DNA of 7,141 nt from Actinomycetota bacterium (GTDB lineage: Bacteria > Actinomycetota > Actinomycetes > Nanopelagicales > Nanopelagicaceae): NCBI GenBank assembly GCA_009698045.1, contig WLRE01000067.1, positions 1-7,141 of the forward strand, in the 5' to 3' direction. Each line of letters starts with the position of its first letter. Positions within the stretch are counted from its first letter, which is position 1. The notes beneath the pieces were generated by a model. The model ran no database searches. It had not been told where the DNA came from and saw only the letters and a list, made by a program, of their open reading frames with translations. A program made the position numbers and the translations under genes. Of this stretch, positions 1 to 6,039 are shown one piece after another.

Positions 1-1954
1 TGAGAAATGGTTGAGCTAAGTACTCTCGAGCCTCTCGTAAAACTTTGAAGGCTTCACTTGAGTTACCCATATTTGACAGGATTAATGCTTGCTTCGCCAT
101 AAGTGCGGCTACCCACGGATAAAGTTCGTGCTTCTTTGCCGTGTCAATGAGTGAAGTTGCGTAATCGAGGGCTTCAATGTCTTGGCAATATTCTCGAGAG
201 ACTTCAGCGAGTATGTACTTCATGTCGAAGGGTGAAACGATCCCTGAATATCCATATTCCTGCGAGGTATTCAGGGAATATATCGCTAGGTCACGTGCAT
301 CCTTAAGCCGGCCCTCCCCCAAAGCTACGGACGCTTGAATTGCGCTGACTCCAATTAGTGGAAGATTGTCACGCGGATAATCTAATTGATCGGCAATCTC
401 TTGTATCTGTAAGAGAGATTCCATATCTTCTAACAGAGTCGCCGACCAAGAGGCAAAACGCAGCCCTGTAAGAATCTTTGCAGCTGAAAATTCATCTTGA
501 ACAAATGAGAGCCGTGGAAGCGTTAGCGCAACCTCTATACATTCACTAAGTCGACCCTCGGAGAAAAGTGCTCGAGTTGTCATCACTGCAACATCTCCAG
601 CTAACTTCTCTTCATCTCGAGTGCCCCGCGCAAGGAGTGTTAGCTCTCCAAGTTTTGCTTTAAATGAATCTAAGCTGGCCGAGACCATCGCAGCGTAGGC
701 ATCTACGAGTACCTCTCCTGAAAATTCAAGACCTAAACTTTCTGCAACGACTTTGCGCCAACGCCGTAAAACATCTCCATTATTGCTATAAATCATCTTG
801 CGCGTATTTGTATTTATTAGTTTTTTCGCTATTTCAATCTCACCTGCTTCCATGTACAACTCGATGGCAGGAAGTGATTGACCATTCTCCTCCAGGATAT
901 CGGCGCTTTTTTTGCATAAGGCGTAATAGGCCGCGCTGTCCTTTTTCAAGTCTTCAATAATTACATCCCGGATAATCGGATTAATCTGAAATGAGCTCTG
1001 ATCGAATCCAACTTCAGAGATAAAGACGCCCTCAGCGCCCATGCGGCGTAAGGTATTTCTGGCAGAGGTATCACCCATCATTTCGCGCACAAATTCTGGT
1101 CGCACCTCATCAAAGAGTGACATAGAGGTGAGAAACTTTCTTTCTATAGCGTTCAGTGATGCTATAGCCGCTCTCACAAGCGCTCTGCTATCCAAGGATG
1201 AGACCTCGTGAAATGACTTGTTTGAAGAGATATTCTTATTTTCCTGAGCGCTCTTCAGAATTATATGTACTCCGGTGGGCCAACCCTGTACTAAATCCAC
1301 TGTTTCTTGATTATTGCTATTTAGCAGATCTACTTCGTAATACCTAGCTAAATTATTGATCTCTTCTTCGTTCAGTTTTAAATCCGCAGCATTAATTACT
1401 TTAATTGAATTGAAGGTCGCTGCTCGAGCATAGAGTGGAGCAGGAACTGAAGTTCGAGTCGTAATAGTTCTCAAATTAAGGGGAATATTTGCTGCCCATA
1501 GCTCCATCATTTCGGTATGTTCTGACGAGATGTTCTCTGCTGCATCTGTAATGAAATTTATTGGCTGTTCGAGCAACATGACATCGTTGGCCATACGAGT
1601 AACGACTTCAGCCACATTTAATTCTTCGTTAATCAGTGATTCTGCCCATGGTGCAAATTTGGGATAAAGAATTCTGAAACTTTCGATGAAGTGGAACAAT
1701 GAAACCTTGGGCGAATCAGATTTAGATGCGGTGTACCAAATTGTGTTTTTTGGATTCTTGGCCGCCCACTGTGATGCCAGTGTTGTCTTGCCATATCCAC
1801 TTGGCGCAACAATAAAGATCGCATAAGGAAGTGGGGTATCAAATTCCTTAATGAGCTCCTCGCGGGCGAGTAGGTGCGGAGGCACTACAGGTGGGGTGAT
1901 GCGAGCCAGATTGACACCAGGTAGCAATGCTCGACTCTTTGTGGTTGCGCCCAA
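1..1954 (-). CDS. MalT/LuxR-type STAND ATPase regulator, C-terminus missing (off the left edge)
   Basis: The minus-strand frame is open for 651 codons from a TTG at 1954 to the window edge; I checked every codon and found no stop. An in-frame TGA lies at 1972-1970, and TTG is the only common start codon between it and the Walker motif that has a ribosome site (AAAGGGAG, 8 nt away). Near the N-terminus is the 'TPPVVPPHLLAREEL' entry typical of MalT-like proteins. Walker A is APSGYGKTTLA (residues 50-60). A Walker B-like strand INFITD ends at Asp137 and lacks the usual second acidic residue. The MalT-family motif GWPTGV is at 224-229. From about residue 330 the protein is helical and resembles TPR-like repeats (for example ADILEENGQSLPAIELYMEA). 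Known family members are signal-responsive transcription activators with a C-terminal LuxR helix-turn-helix; here that end is outside the window, so DNA binding is inferred. The ligand is unknown. The gene reads by eye as more AT-rich than its neighbours. Confidence 0.85.
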   Translation of the reverse strand, partial: MGATTKSRALLPGVNLARITPPVVPPHLLAREELIKEFDTPLPYAIFIVAPSGYGKTTLASQWAAKNPKNTIWYTASKSDSPKVSLFHFIESFRILYPKFAPWAESLINEELNVAEVVTRMANDVMLLEQPINFITDAAENISSEHTEMMELWAANIPLNLRTITTRTSVPAPLYARAATFNSIKVINAADLKLNEEEINNLARYYEVDLLNSNNQETVDLVQGWPTGVHIILKSAQENKNISSNKSFHEVSSLDSRALVRAAIASLNAIERKFLTSMSLFDEVRPEFVREMMGDTSARNTLRRMGAEGVFISEVGFDQSSFQINPIIRDVIIEDLKKDSAAYYALCKKSADILEENGQSLPAIELYMEAGEIEIAKKLINTNTRKMIYSNNGDVLRRWRKVVAESLGLEFSGEVLVDAYAAMVSASLDSFKAKLGELTLLARGTRDEEKLAGDVAVMTTRALFSEGRLSECIEVALTLPRLSFVQDEFSAAKILTGLRFASWSATLLEDMESLLQIQEIADQLDYPRDNLPLIGVSAIQASVALGEGRLKDARDLAIYSLNTSQEYGYSGIVSPFDMKYILAEVSREYCQDIEALDYATSLIDTAKKHELYPWVAALMAKQALILSNMGNSSEAFKVLREAREYLAQPFL

Positions 1955-1962
1955 TTTAAGAA

Positions 1963-1970
1963 CTCCCTTT
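1963..1970 (-). promoter_or_regulatory. Shine-Dalgarno site deciding a TTG start
   Basis: On the minus strand AAAGGGAG is followed by 8 nt and then TTG (1954-1952). No ATG or GTG lies between the upstream in-frame stop (1972-1970) and this TTG, and the Walker A motif follows about 50 codons later, so this site fixes the start of the MalT-like gene. Confidence 0.7.
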
Positions 1971-2059
1971 CACCTATAGGGGAGTCTTGCATGGGGTGAG
2001 GAGTACATCTAGGGTTTTACCTAGGGGTGAGGGGATTTCACCCATGGAGTTCACCCTAG
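1968..2059. repeat. Cluster of short direct and inverted repeats upstream of the MalT-like gene (possible operator array)
   Basis: This covers most of the 117-bp gap between the oxidoreductase stop and the MalT-like start. Read on the minus strand, GGTGAA-type heptamers recur four times in the same orientation, at 2055-2049, 2042-2036, 2021-2015 (GGTAAAA) and 1974-1968. On the plus strand GGGGTGAGG occurs exactly twice, at 1993-2001 and 2024-2032, 31 bp apart, close to three helical turns. There are inverted repeats as well: GGGTGA (2025-2030) with TCACCC (2038-2043); CTAGGGGTGA (2021-2030) with TTCACCCTAG (2050-2059), nearly complementary; and CTAGG (2009-2013) with CCTAG (2020-2024). Small palindromes CCTATAGG (1973-1980), CCTAGG (2020-2025) and CCATGG (2042-2047) also fall here. 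Regulator-binding sites, possibly for autoregulation, are the likeliest reading. A weak terminator for the upstream gene is the alternative, but no T-tract follows. Confidence 0.55.
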
Positions 2060-2071
2060 TTCGTGCTGATT

Positions 2072-3754
2072 TTACGAAAGGTGAAGCGCAGCAGGAGCGT
2101 GTGCTGGAACCACTGGCGCGAGCGGCGCGACTGCCGAGACTTTTTGATAAGCCGCGCCTTGTATCGGCCGGGAATCTAGTTCGCCCTTATTAGGCCACAT
2201 CGACATTGCTCGCTCGGCTTGGGCGGTAATAGTGAGTGAGGGATTAACTCCAAGGTTCGCTGTTACAGATGCGCCATCGACAATATGCAGCGTTGGATAG
2301 TTCCAGACTCGATGATACGGATCGATAACACCGGTTGATGCAGAATCACCAATTACGCAGCCACCGACAAAGTGCGCGGTAAATGGTGCGCTAATGAGAT
2401 CCCCAATATTGCCACCAGGAATACCACCCGCTTTTTCTGCAATACGTCGCACAACTTCATTAGCTGCTGGGATGAAGGTGGCATTTGGTTTTTCAGAATC
2501 ATTCTGCGAAGTCAAACGCCAACCAAATATTGATTTCTTAGGTGAGACCCGAAGCGAAGAATCCACATTCTGCATTACAAGTGCAATCACAGTTCGCTCA
2601 CTCCATTTACGGACATTGAGAATTCTGCCCATCTGTCCTGGGTGTGTTAGTAACGTGCGTAGCCACTGACGCCTTCTGGCTTTTCCATCACTGCCATCTG
2701 TCATTAACGTTTGTAATAAACCCATTGCATTGCTGCCTTTACCGTAACGAACAGGTTCGACGTGAGTATGTTCGTCGGGAAAGAACGAGGAAGTAATAGC
2801 AGAACCCTGGCTGTAATCAATAGCACTCTTTGGCATTAGCGCACCGGTGAGTGCTTCACTATTAGTGCGAGATAGCTTGCCTAAATTCTCTGAAATTTTG
2901 GGTAGTGAACCATTTGCTTTCATCGTATGCATCAATTTTTGGGTGTTATATGTTCCTGCCGCCACTATGACTTGAGCCGCAGTAAATACTCGCTTTCGAC
3001 CAAACCACGATGAACTCCCCCGCGCGTAGATTTTCCAGGAGCCATCATTCTGTTCTTCAATTCCCGTCACGGTGTGCTGGGCGAATACCTGTGCGCCGGC
3101 CCTCTCTGCTAAACCTAAATAGTTCTTGGGCAAGGTGTTCTTAGCGTTAAATCTGCACCCCGTCATACAGCCACCGCACTGCATACAACCATGCCGGTCT
3201 GGGCCTACGCCACCAAAGTAAGGATCGAGCGTGAGTTCGCCGGGACCTTTGCCGAAGTGAACGCCAAGCGGTGCCATGCGAAATGTATGTCCTACGCCCA
3301 TCTCAATTGCAGCATCTTGCATCGCTTTATCGGATGGTGAGAAATATGGATTATCGGCAACTCCGAGCATTCGTGAGGCCTGGTCGTACCAAGGCAAGAG
3401 TTCTGATTTCCAGTCAGTGATATGCGCCCACTGCTTATCGTTGAAATAAGTATCGGGCGGAATATATAAAGTATTGGCATAGACCAGAGATCCACCGCCC
3501 ACTCCTGCGCCAGCTAATACCAATACATCTGGCAGCGCATGAATGCGTTGAATGCCGCGAAGTCCCAACCGAGGGGCGTAGAGAAAGCGAGTCAGCCGCC
3601 AAGAAGTTTTTGGGAAATCTTTATCTTCAAATCGTCGGCCTGCTTCAATAACGCCGACTCGATATCCTTTTTCAGTCAGACGAAGTGCTGAGACAGAGCC
3701 GCCAAAACCTGATCCAATAATGATGACATCGAAATCCAAACGGGGCGTTGCCAT
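2072..3754 (-). CDS. choD: GMC-family FAD oxidoreductase, ChoD (cholesterol oxidase)-like
   Basis: This is a 560-residue flavoprotein, close to the usual 550-580 of the mycobacterial ChoD group as I recall it. The FAD-binding motif GSGFGG is at 14-19, followed by E37AGRRFEDKDFPKTSW. AGAGVGGGSLVYANTLY (81-97) is the second GMC signature. The C-terminal flavin/substrate region has HFVGGCVIGD (461-470), DPYHRVW, and NLGVNPSLTITAQAERA (500-516), where His461 and Asn504 fit the GMC active-site pair. A four-cysteine cluster, C190-x2-C193-x2-C196-x3-C200, lies before AKNTL. The tail (IQGAAYQ...VVPAHAPAALH) matches the ChoD tail. Members oxidise sterol-like or other alcohols with FAD and oxygen, but the true substrate of this group is not settled, so cholesterol oxidase should not be taken literally. 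It begins 7 bp after the small membrane-protein gene and is probably co-transcribed with it. The Shine-Dalgarno site is weak. No signal peptide is evident, so it is likely cytosolic or membrane-associated. Confidence 0.92.
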   Translation of the reverse strand: MATPRLDFDVIIIGSGFGGSVSALRLTEKGYRVGVIEAGRRFEDKDFPKTSWRLTRFLYAPRLGLRGIQRIHALPDVLVLAGAGVGGGSLVYANTLYIPPDTYFNDKQWAHITDWKSELLPWYDQASRMLGVADNPYFSPSDKAMQDAAIEMGVGHTFRMAPLGVHFGKGPGELTLDPYFGGVGPDRHGCMQCGGCMTGCRFNAKNTLPKNYLGLAERAGAQVFAQHTVTGIEEQNDGSWKIYARGSSSWFGRKRVFTAAQVIVAAGTYNTQKLMHTMKANGSLPKISENLGKLSRTNSEALTGALMPKSAIDYSQGSAITSSFFPDEHTHVEPVRYGKGSNAMGLLQTLMTDGSDGKARRRQWLRTLLTHPGQMGRILNVRKWSERTVIALVMQNVDSSLRVSPKKSIFGWRLTSQNDSEKPNATFIPAANEVVRRIAEKAGGIPGGNIGDLISAPFTAHFVGGCVIGDSASTGVIDPYHRVWNYPTLHIVDGASVTANLGVNPSLTITAQAERAMSMWPNKGELDSRPIQGAAYQKVSAVAPLAPVVPAHAPAALHLS

Positions 3755-3761
3755 ATGACGA

Positions 3762-4019
3762 TTATTGCTTCTTCTTGCGCAACTTTCTAGGGTCTATCTT
3801 GCTTGCGTGATGGCGAGCCTTCGCTAAGAGGCGTTCGGCCCATGCAAATTCCGCCGCCAATATTACAAGTCCAAGAATTACTAAGGGCATCGTGAAAGGT
3901 CCTGGGATGACGATGAGAACTAATCCGGAGACAATAAGGGTTATGCCAACTGTAAAAACGATTGTCTTGCGCATGTAAGAAGGAAGCGAACGCCAGGATT
4001 TGAGAAAGTAGCTTTTCAT
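3762..4019 (-). CDS. Small two-helix membrane protein, PGPGW (TIGR02611-like) family
   Basis: An 85-residue protein with a basic N-terminus (MKSYFLKSWR), a first hydrophobic segment at about 19-39 (IVFTVGITLIVSGLVLIVIP), the turn PGPFTMP (39-45), a second segment at about 46-58, then EFAWAERLLAKARHH and a strongly basic tail ending RKLRKKKQ. The IPGP turn followed by LGLVILAAEFAWA is the signature of the actinobacterial PGPGW transmembrane family. Here the motif reads PGPF rather than PGPG. The family has no established function that I know of. The start codon lies one base after the CCA of tRNA-Thr, so any Shine-Dalgarno pairing would have to use the tRNA acceptor strand; a leaderless message after tRNA processing is the alternative. 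An internal Met16 is a possible start, but it would remove the basic N-terminal segment and has no ribosome site. Confidence 0.85.
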   Translation of the reverse strand: MKSYFLKSWRSLPSYMRKTIVFTVGITLIVSGLVLIVIPGPFTMPLVILGLVILAAEFAWAERLLAKARHHASKIDPRKLRKKKQ

Positions 4020-4020
4020 T

Positions 4021-4095
4021 TGGAGCCCCCCGTCAGGATTGAACTGACGACCTTCCGCTTACAAGGCGGGCGCTCTACCACTGAGCTAGGGAGGC
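4021..4095 (-). tRNA. tRNA-Thr (anticodon TGT), CCA encoded
   Basis: On the minus strand the 75-nt sequence folds as a full cloverleaf. The acceptor stem is GCCTCCC with GGGGGGC (one T-G pair), the D stem is GCTC/GAGC with loop AGTGGTA, the T arm is GTCAG-TTCAATC-CTGAC, the discriminator is T and CCA is encoded. The anticodon loop CTTGTAA gives anticodon TGT, reading ACA threonine codons. The anticodon stem has a C-A mismatch at the 27-43 position and four good pairs below it. The next gene on the same strand begins one base after CCA, leaving no room for a terminator. Confidence 0.95.
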
Positions 4096-4118
4096 CTGAT
4101 GATGAGCCGCACAAGTAC

Positions 4119-4178
4119 GGAAAATCAGAGTGCAATTATGGCACGACCTCGGGGTGGACGCGAAATTGCTGATTTTCC
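4119..4178. repeat. Large imperfect inverted repeat in the divergent tRNA/ppx gap
   Basis: GGAAAATCAG (4119-4128) and CTGATTTTCC (4169-4178) are exact reverse complements. The pairing can extend inward: GGAAAATCA, a 4-nt bulge GAGT, then GCAATT (4132-4137) on the left match the uninterrupted AATTGC-TGATTTTCC (4164-4178) on the right, giving 15 pairs around a 26-nt loop. GTAC also flanks both arms (4115-4118 and 4182-4185). It lies between divergent transcription units, so it could be a regulator site or a 5'-leader hairpin. A CATAAT hexamer on the minus strand (4140-4135) could be the -10 box of the tRNA promoter; no convincing -35 goes with it. Confidence 0.5.
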
Positions 4179-4219
4179 TGCGTACAACGAATCTTCCCGG
4201 TCGATAGTAAGTTCTGACC

Positions 4220-5137
4220 ATGCGCCTTGGAGTCTTGGATGTGGGATCAAATACCATCCATCTTCAGGTCGTCGATACGCATCCGGGGGCCAGGCCCAAT
4301 CCGACTTTTAACTTTAAGTCTGAACTACGGCTTACCGATTTTCTAACCAGTGAAAACTTGATTTCGGCTACTGGCATAAATGAATTAAATCGCTGTATTG
4401 AAGAGGCCGTGGGTAAATCCAAGCAAGCAGGTGTCGAAGAGCTGCTTCCGTTTGCAACTTCGGCCCTACGCGATGCATCGAATGGACTCGAAATTATTTC
4501 GGCAATCAATAAGAAGTATGAGATTGATCTACAAGTTCTCTCTGGTGAAGATGAAGCAAAGCTAACTTTTCTCGCTGCCCGTCGCTGGTTCGGATGGTCT
4601 AGTGGCCGACTCTTGGTTATTGATATCGGTGGTGGTTCACTTGAAATTGCCGCTGGCGTAGATGAATCACCAGAAGTTGCAGTTTCACTTCCATTGGGTG
4701 CGGCACGTCTAACAAAGAGTCACCTCGTCGGAGATCCGTATTCAGAGAAGAGTGTGCGTGCGCTCCGAGATCATATTGAAGAGCGTTTGGAATCTATTCT
4801 TCCTGCCCTTGTTCATCATCAGGATTCAGATCGAGCGATTGCGACAAGTAAGACTTTGCGAACAATTGCACGCTTATGTGGTGATTGGTATGGCGGCAAT
4901 GGAAAAGTTATAAAGAGCGATGCTATTCGTAAAATTTCGAGCAAACTTGCAACTATGAGTTTAGAAGAACGTTCAGAGTTGCCCGGTGTTTCAGCGAACC
5001 GAGCGCGACAGATTGTGGCTGGCGCTTTTGTGGCAGAAAGTGTGATGCGAAATTTAGATTTAGAGACCCTTGAAATCTGTCCCTGGGCGCTTCGTGAAGG
5101 CGTAGTCCTTAAGTGGATGGACTGGATGGAAGCTTAA
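4220..5137 (+). CDS. ppx: Exopolyphosphatase / guanosine pentaphosphate phosphatase (Ppx/GppA)
   Basis: This 305-residue protein of the ASKHA fold hydrolyses terminal phosphates of polyphosphate, and in some relatives pppGpp. The first phosphate-binding loop is LDVGSNT (6-12). FATSALRDA (78-86) and SGEDEAKLTF (108-117) follow; the latter contains the catalytic glutamate region. The second phosphate loop is DIGGGSLEI (135-143), then ATSKTLRTIARL (208-219), and the C-terminus has ICPWALREGVVL. It matches the short actinobacterial Ppx type, lacking the extra C-terminal HD-like domains of E. coli Ppx and shorter than the mycobacterial protein. The ATG fits the conserved family N-terminus (MRLGVLDVGSNT). 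No Shine-Dalgarno site precedes it, but GATAGT at 4203-4208 could be a -10 box for a leaderless transcript. It converges on mutT1, sharing TTAA at the stop codons. Which substrate it prefers cannot be read from sequence. Confidence 0.93.
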   Translation: MRLGVLDVGSNTIHLQVVDTHPGARPNPTFNFKSELRLTDFLTSENLISATGINELNRCIEEAVGKSKQAGVEELLPFATSALRDASNGLEIISAINKKYEIDLQVLSGEDEAKLTFLAARRWFGWSSGRLLVIDIGGGSLEIAAGVDESPEVAVSLPLGAARLTKSHLVGDPYSEKSVRALRDHIEERLESILPALVHHQDSDRAIATSKTLRTIARLCGDWYGGNGKVIKSDAIRKISSKLATMSLEERSELPGVSANRARQIVAGAFVAESVMRNLDLETLEICPWALREGVVLKWMDWMEA

Positions 5138-6039
5138 GGAGCAGGTAGATAATCTACTTGAACGACCTTTTTCTTCTTTAAAAAGAGAACCCAGGCATCA
5201 CCTGGTTGTAATTTACCCGTAGGAATTTCTTTATCTGCAATCTTTGATTTCTTGAGCAACTTTCCTAACATGCGGGGCAGTACTGGATTGTGGCTGCAAA
5301 CAACTGTAGCTGACTCGGACTTTGAGACCTGTTCCGCTAAATCCTTGATGAAATCTAGAGATTTTTCCTTATTCTTCTTAAAGGTGTACTCGCTAATTTC
5401 CCTTGTCACTAGTGGATCTATCGAGAGAGCTCGTGCGAAAGCAAGAACTGTGTCATAACAACGAACCGCATCGGATGTATGAATTTCAACAATTTGATAC
5501 GGGGCAAGATTTACCATCATGCGACGAGCTTGATTTTGACCAATTACTTCTAGCGGGCGATCTTCATCCTCGCCCTGCCATTCCTCTCGTGCCAACGCTT
5601 TCGCGTGACGGAGAAGCACAAGAGGTGTGGCATCGTAGGGAGAATCTGAAAATTTATTGACTATCTCTTTATCAGTGGTGCGGGTAAGAGTTTTGAGCGC
5701 CTTCTCAATATCCCACCACTCCAGCAGATCAACTTCGTTATTCGGTGTGAAGTTATGGTTCTGCGGAATGTATTTCGCTGCCCAATAACTAGCAATCTTT
5801 GGACCATCAACAGTGAGGTATTCCACTGAACCAAGAAAGGGGCCAAATTGAAAAGAAAGTCCGGTCTCCTCCTGTGCCTCTCGATATGCGCATGAGATGA
5901 GAGTTTCGCCAGATTCTAACTTTCCTTTAGGAAGTGTCCAATCGTTATACCGCGGCCGGTGAACTACAGCGATTTCAATCTTCTTCTCACTGTTCTTGCG
6001 CCAAATAACCGCACCTGCAGCGACGATTGCATTACTCAT
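5134..6039 (-). CDS. mutT1: MutT1-type Nudix hydrolase fused to a histidine phosphatase domain
   Basis: A 301-residue two-domain protein. The N-terminal Nudix domain has a complete Nudix box at 39-61 (G39, E45, R53, E54, E57, E58, G60) after the WTLPKGK lead-in. The C-terminal histidine phosphatase domain has LRHAKA (143-148; Arg144, His145), an arginine in SDAVRCYDT (Arg193), and a second histidine in CSHNP (His250). In mycobacterial MutT1 this arrangement hydrolyses 8-oxo-(d)GTP and related nucleotides such as diadenosine polyphosphates, with the second domain acting on the diphosphate product; the same role is inferred here. I chose ATG 6039 because it overlaps the ppk stop as ATGA, implying translational coupling, and keeps the family-like start before AGAVIW. 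A TTG at 6057 would add six residues inside ppk. Its stop overlaps the convergent ppx stop by 4 bp. The far C-terminus is lysine-rich (FLKKKKVVQV). Confidence 0.92.
   Translation of the reverse strand: MSNAIVAAGAVIWRKNSEKKIEIAVVHRPRYNDWTLPKGKLESGETLISCAYREAQEETGLSFQFGPFLGSVEYLTVDGPKIASYWAAKYIPQNHNFTPNNEVDLLEWWDIEKALKTLTRTTDKEIVNKFSDSPYDATPLVLLRHAKALAREEWQGEDEDRPLEVIGQNQARRMMVNLAPYQIVEIHTSDAVRCYDTVLAFARALSIDPLVTREISEYTFKKNKEKSLDFIKDLAEQVSKSESATVVCSHNPVLPRMLGKLLKKSKIADKEIPTGKLQPGDAWVLFLKKKKVVQVDYLPAP

Noticed and set aside
664..960. 98-codon plus-strand open frame
   Set aside because: It lies antisense to the MalT-like gene, has no recognisable domain and no ribosome site; the minus-strand frame is clearly the coding one.
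1633..1842. 69-codon minus-strand open frame over the Walker A region
   Set aside because: It is another frame of the MalT-like gene; the Walker A sequence is read only in the frame that starts at 1954.
1993..2035. Similarity of GGGGTGAGG to the E. coli MalT box (GGGGA[T/G]GAGG, as recalled)
   Set aside because: The match is only partial, and operator sequences are not expected to persist between enterobacterial MalT and a distant actinobacterial relative. I keep the repeats as an array but do not call them MalT boxes.
1987..2193. 68-codon plus-strand open frame starting in the repeat array
   Set aside because: It overlaps the oxidoreductase C-terminus in antisense, and its sequence is low-information with no known motif.
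4021..4095. tRNA-Thr as an integration site of a mobile element
   Set aside because: No integrase, no duplicated tRNA 3' end, and conserved actinobacterial genes lie on both sides.
5145..5185. Hairpins GTAGA-TAA-TCTAC and CTTTTT...AAAAAG near the ppx/mutT1 junction as a terminator
   Set aside because: Both stems are short and AT-rich, and both are explained by mutT1 codons (including a lysine run). They are too weak to call as an intrinsic terminator.
5403..5660. 85-codon plus-strand open frame inside mutT1
   Set aside because: It is antisense to the histidine phosphatase domain, whose conserved motifs show the minus strand is coding.
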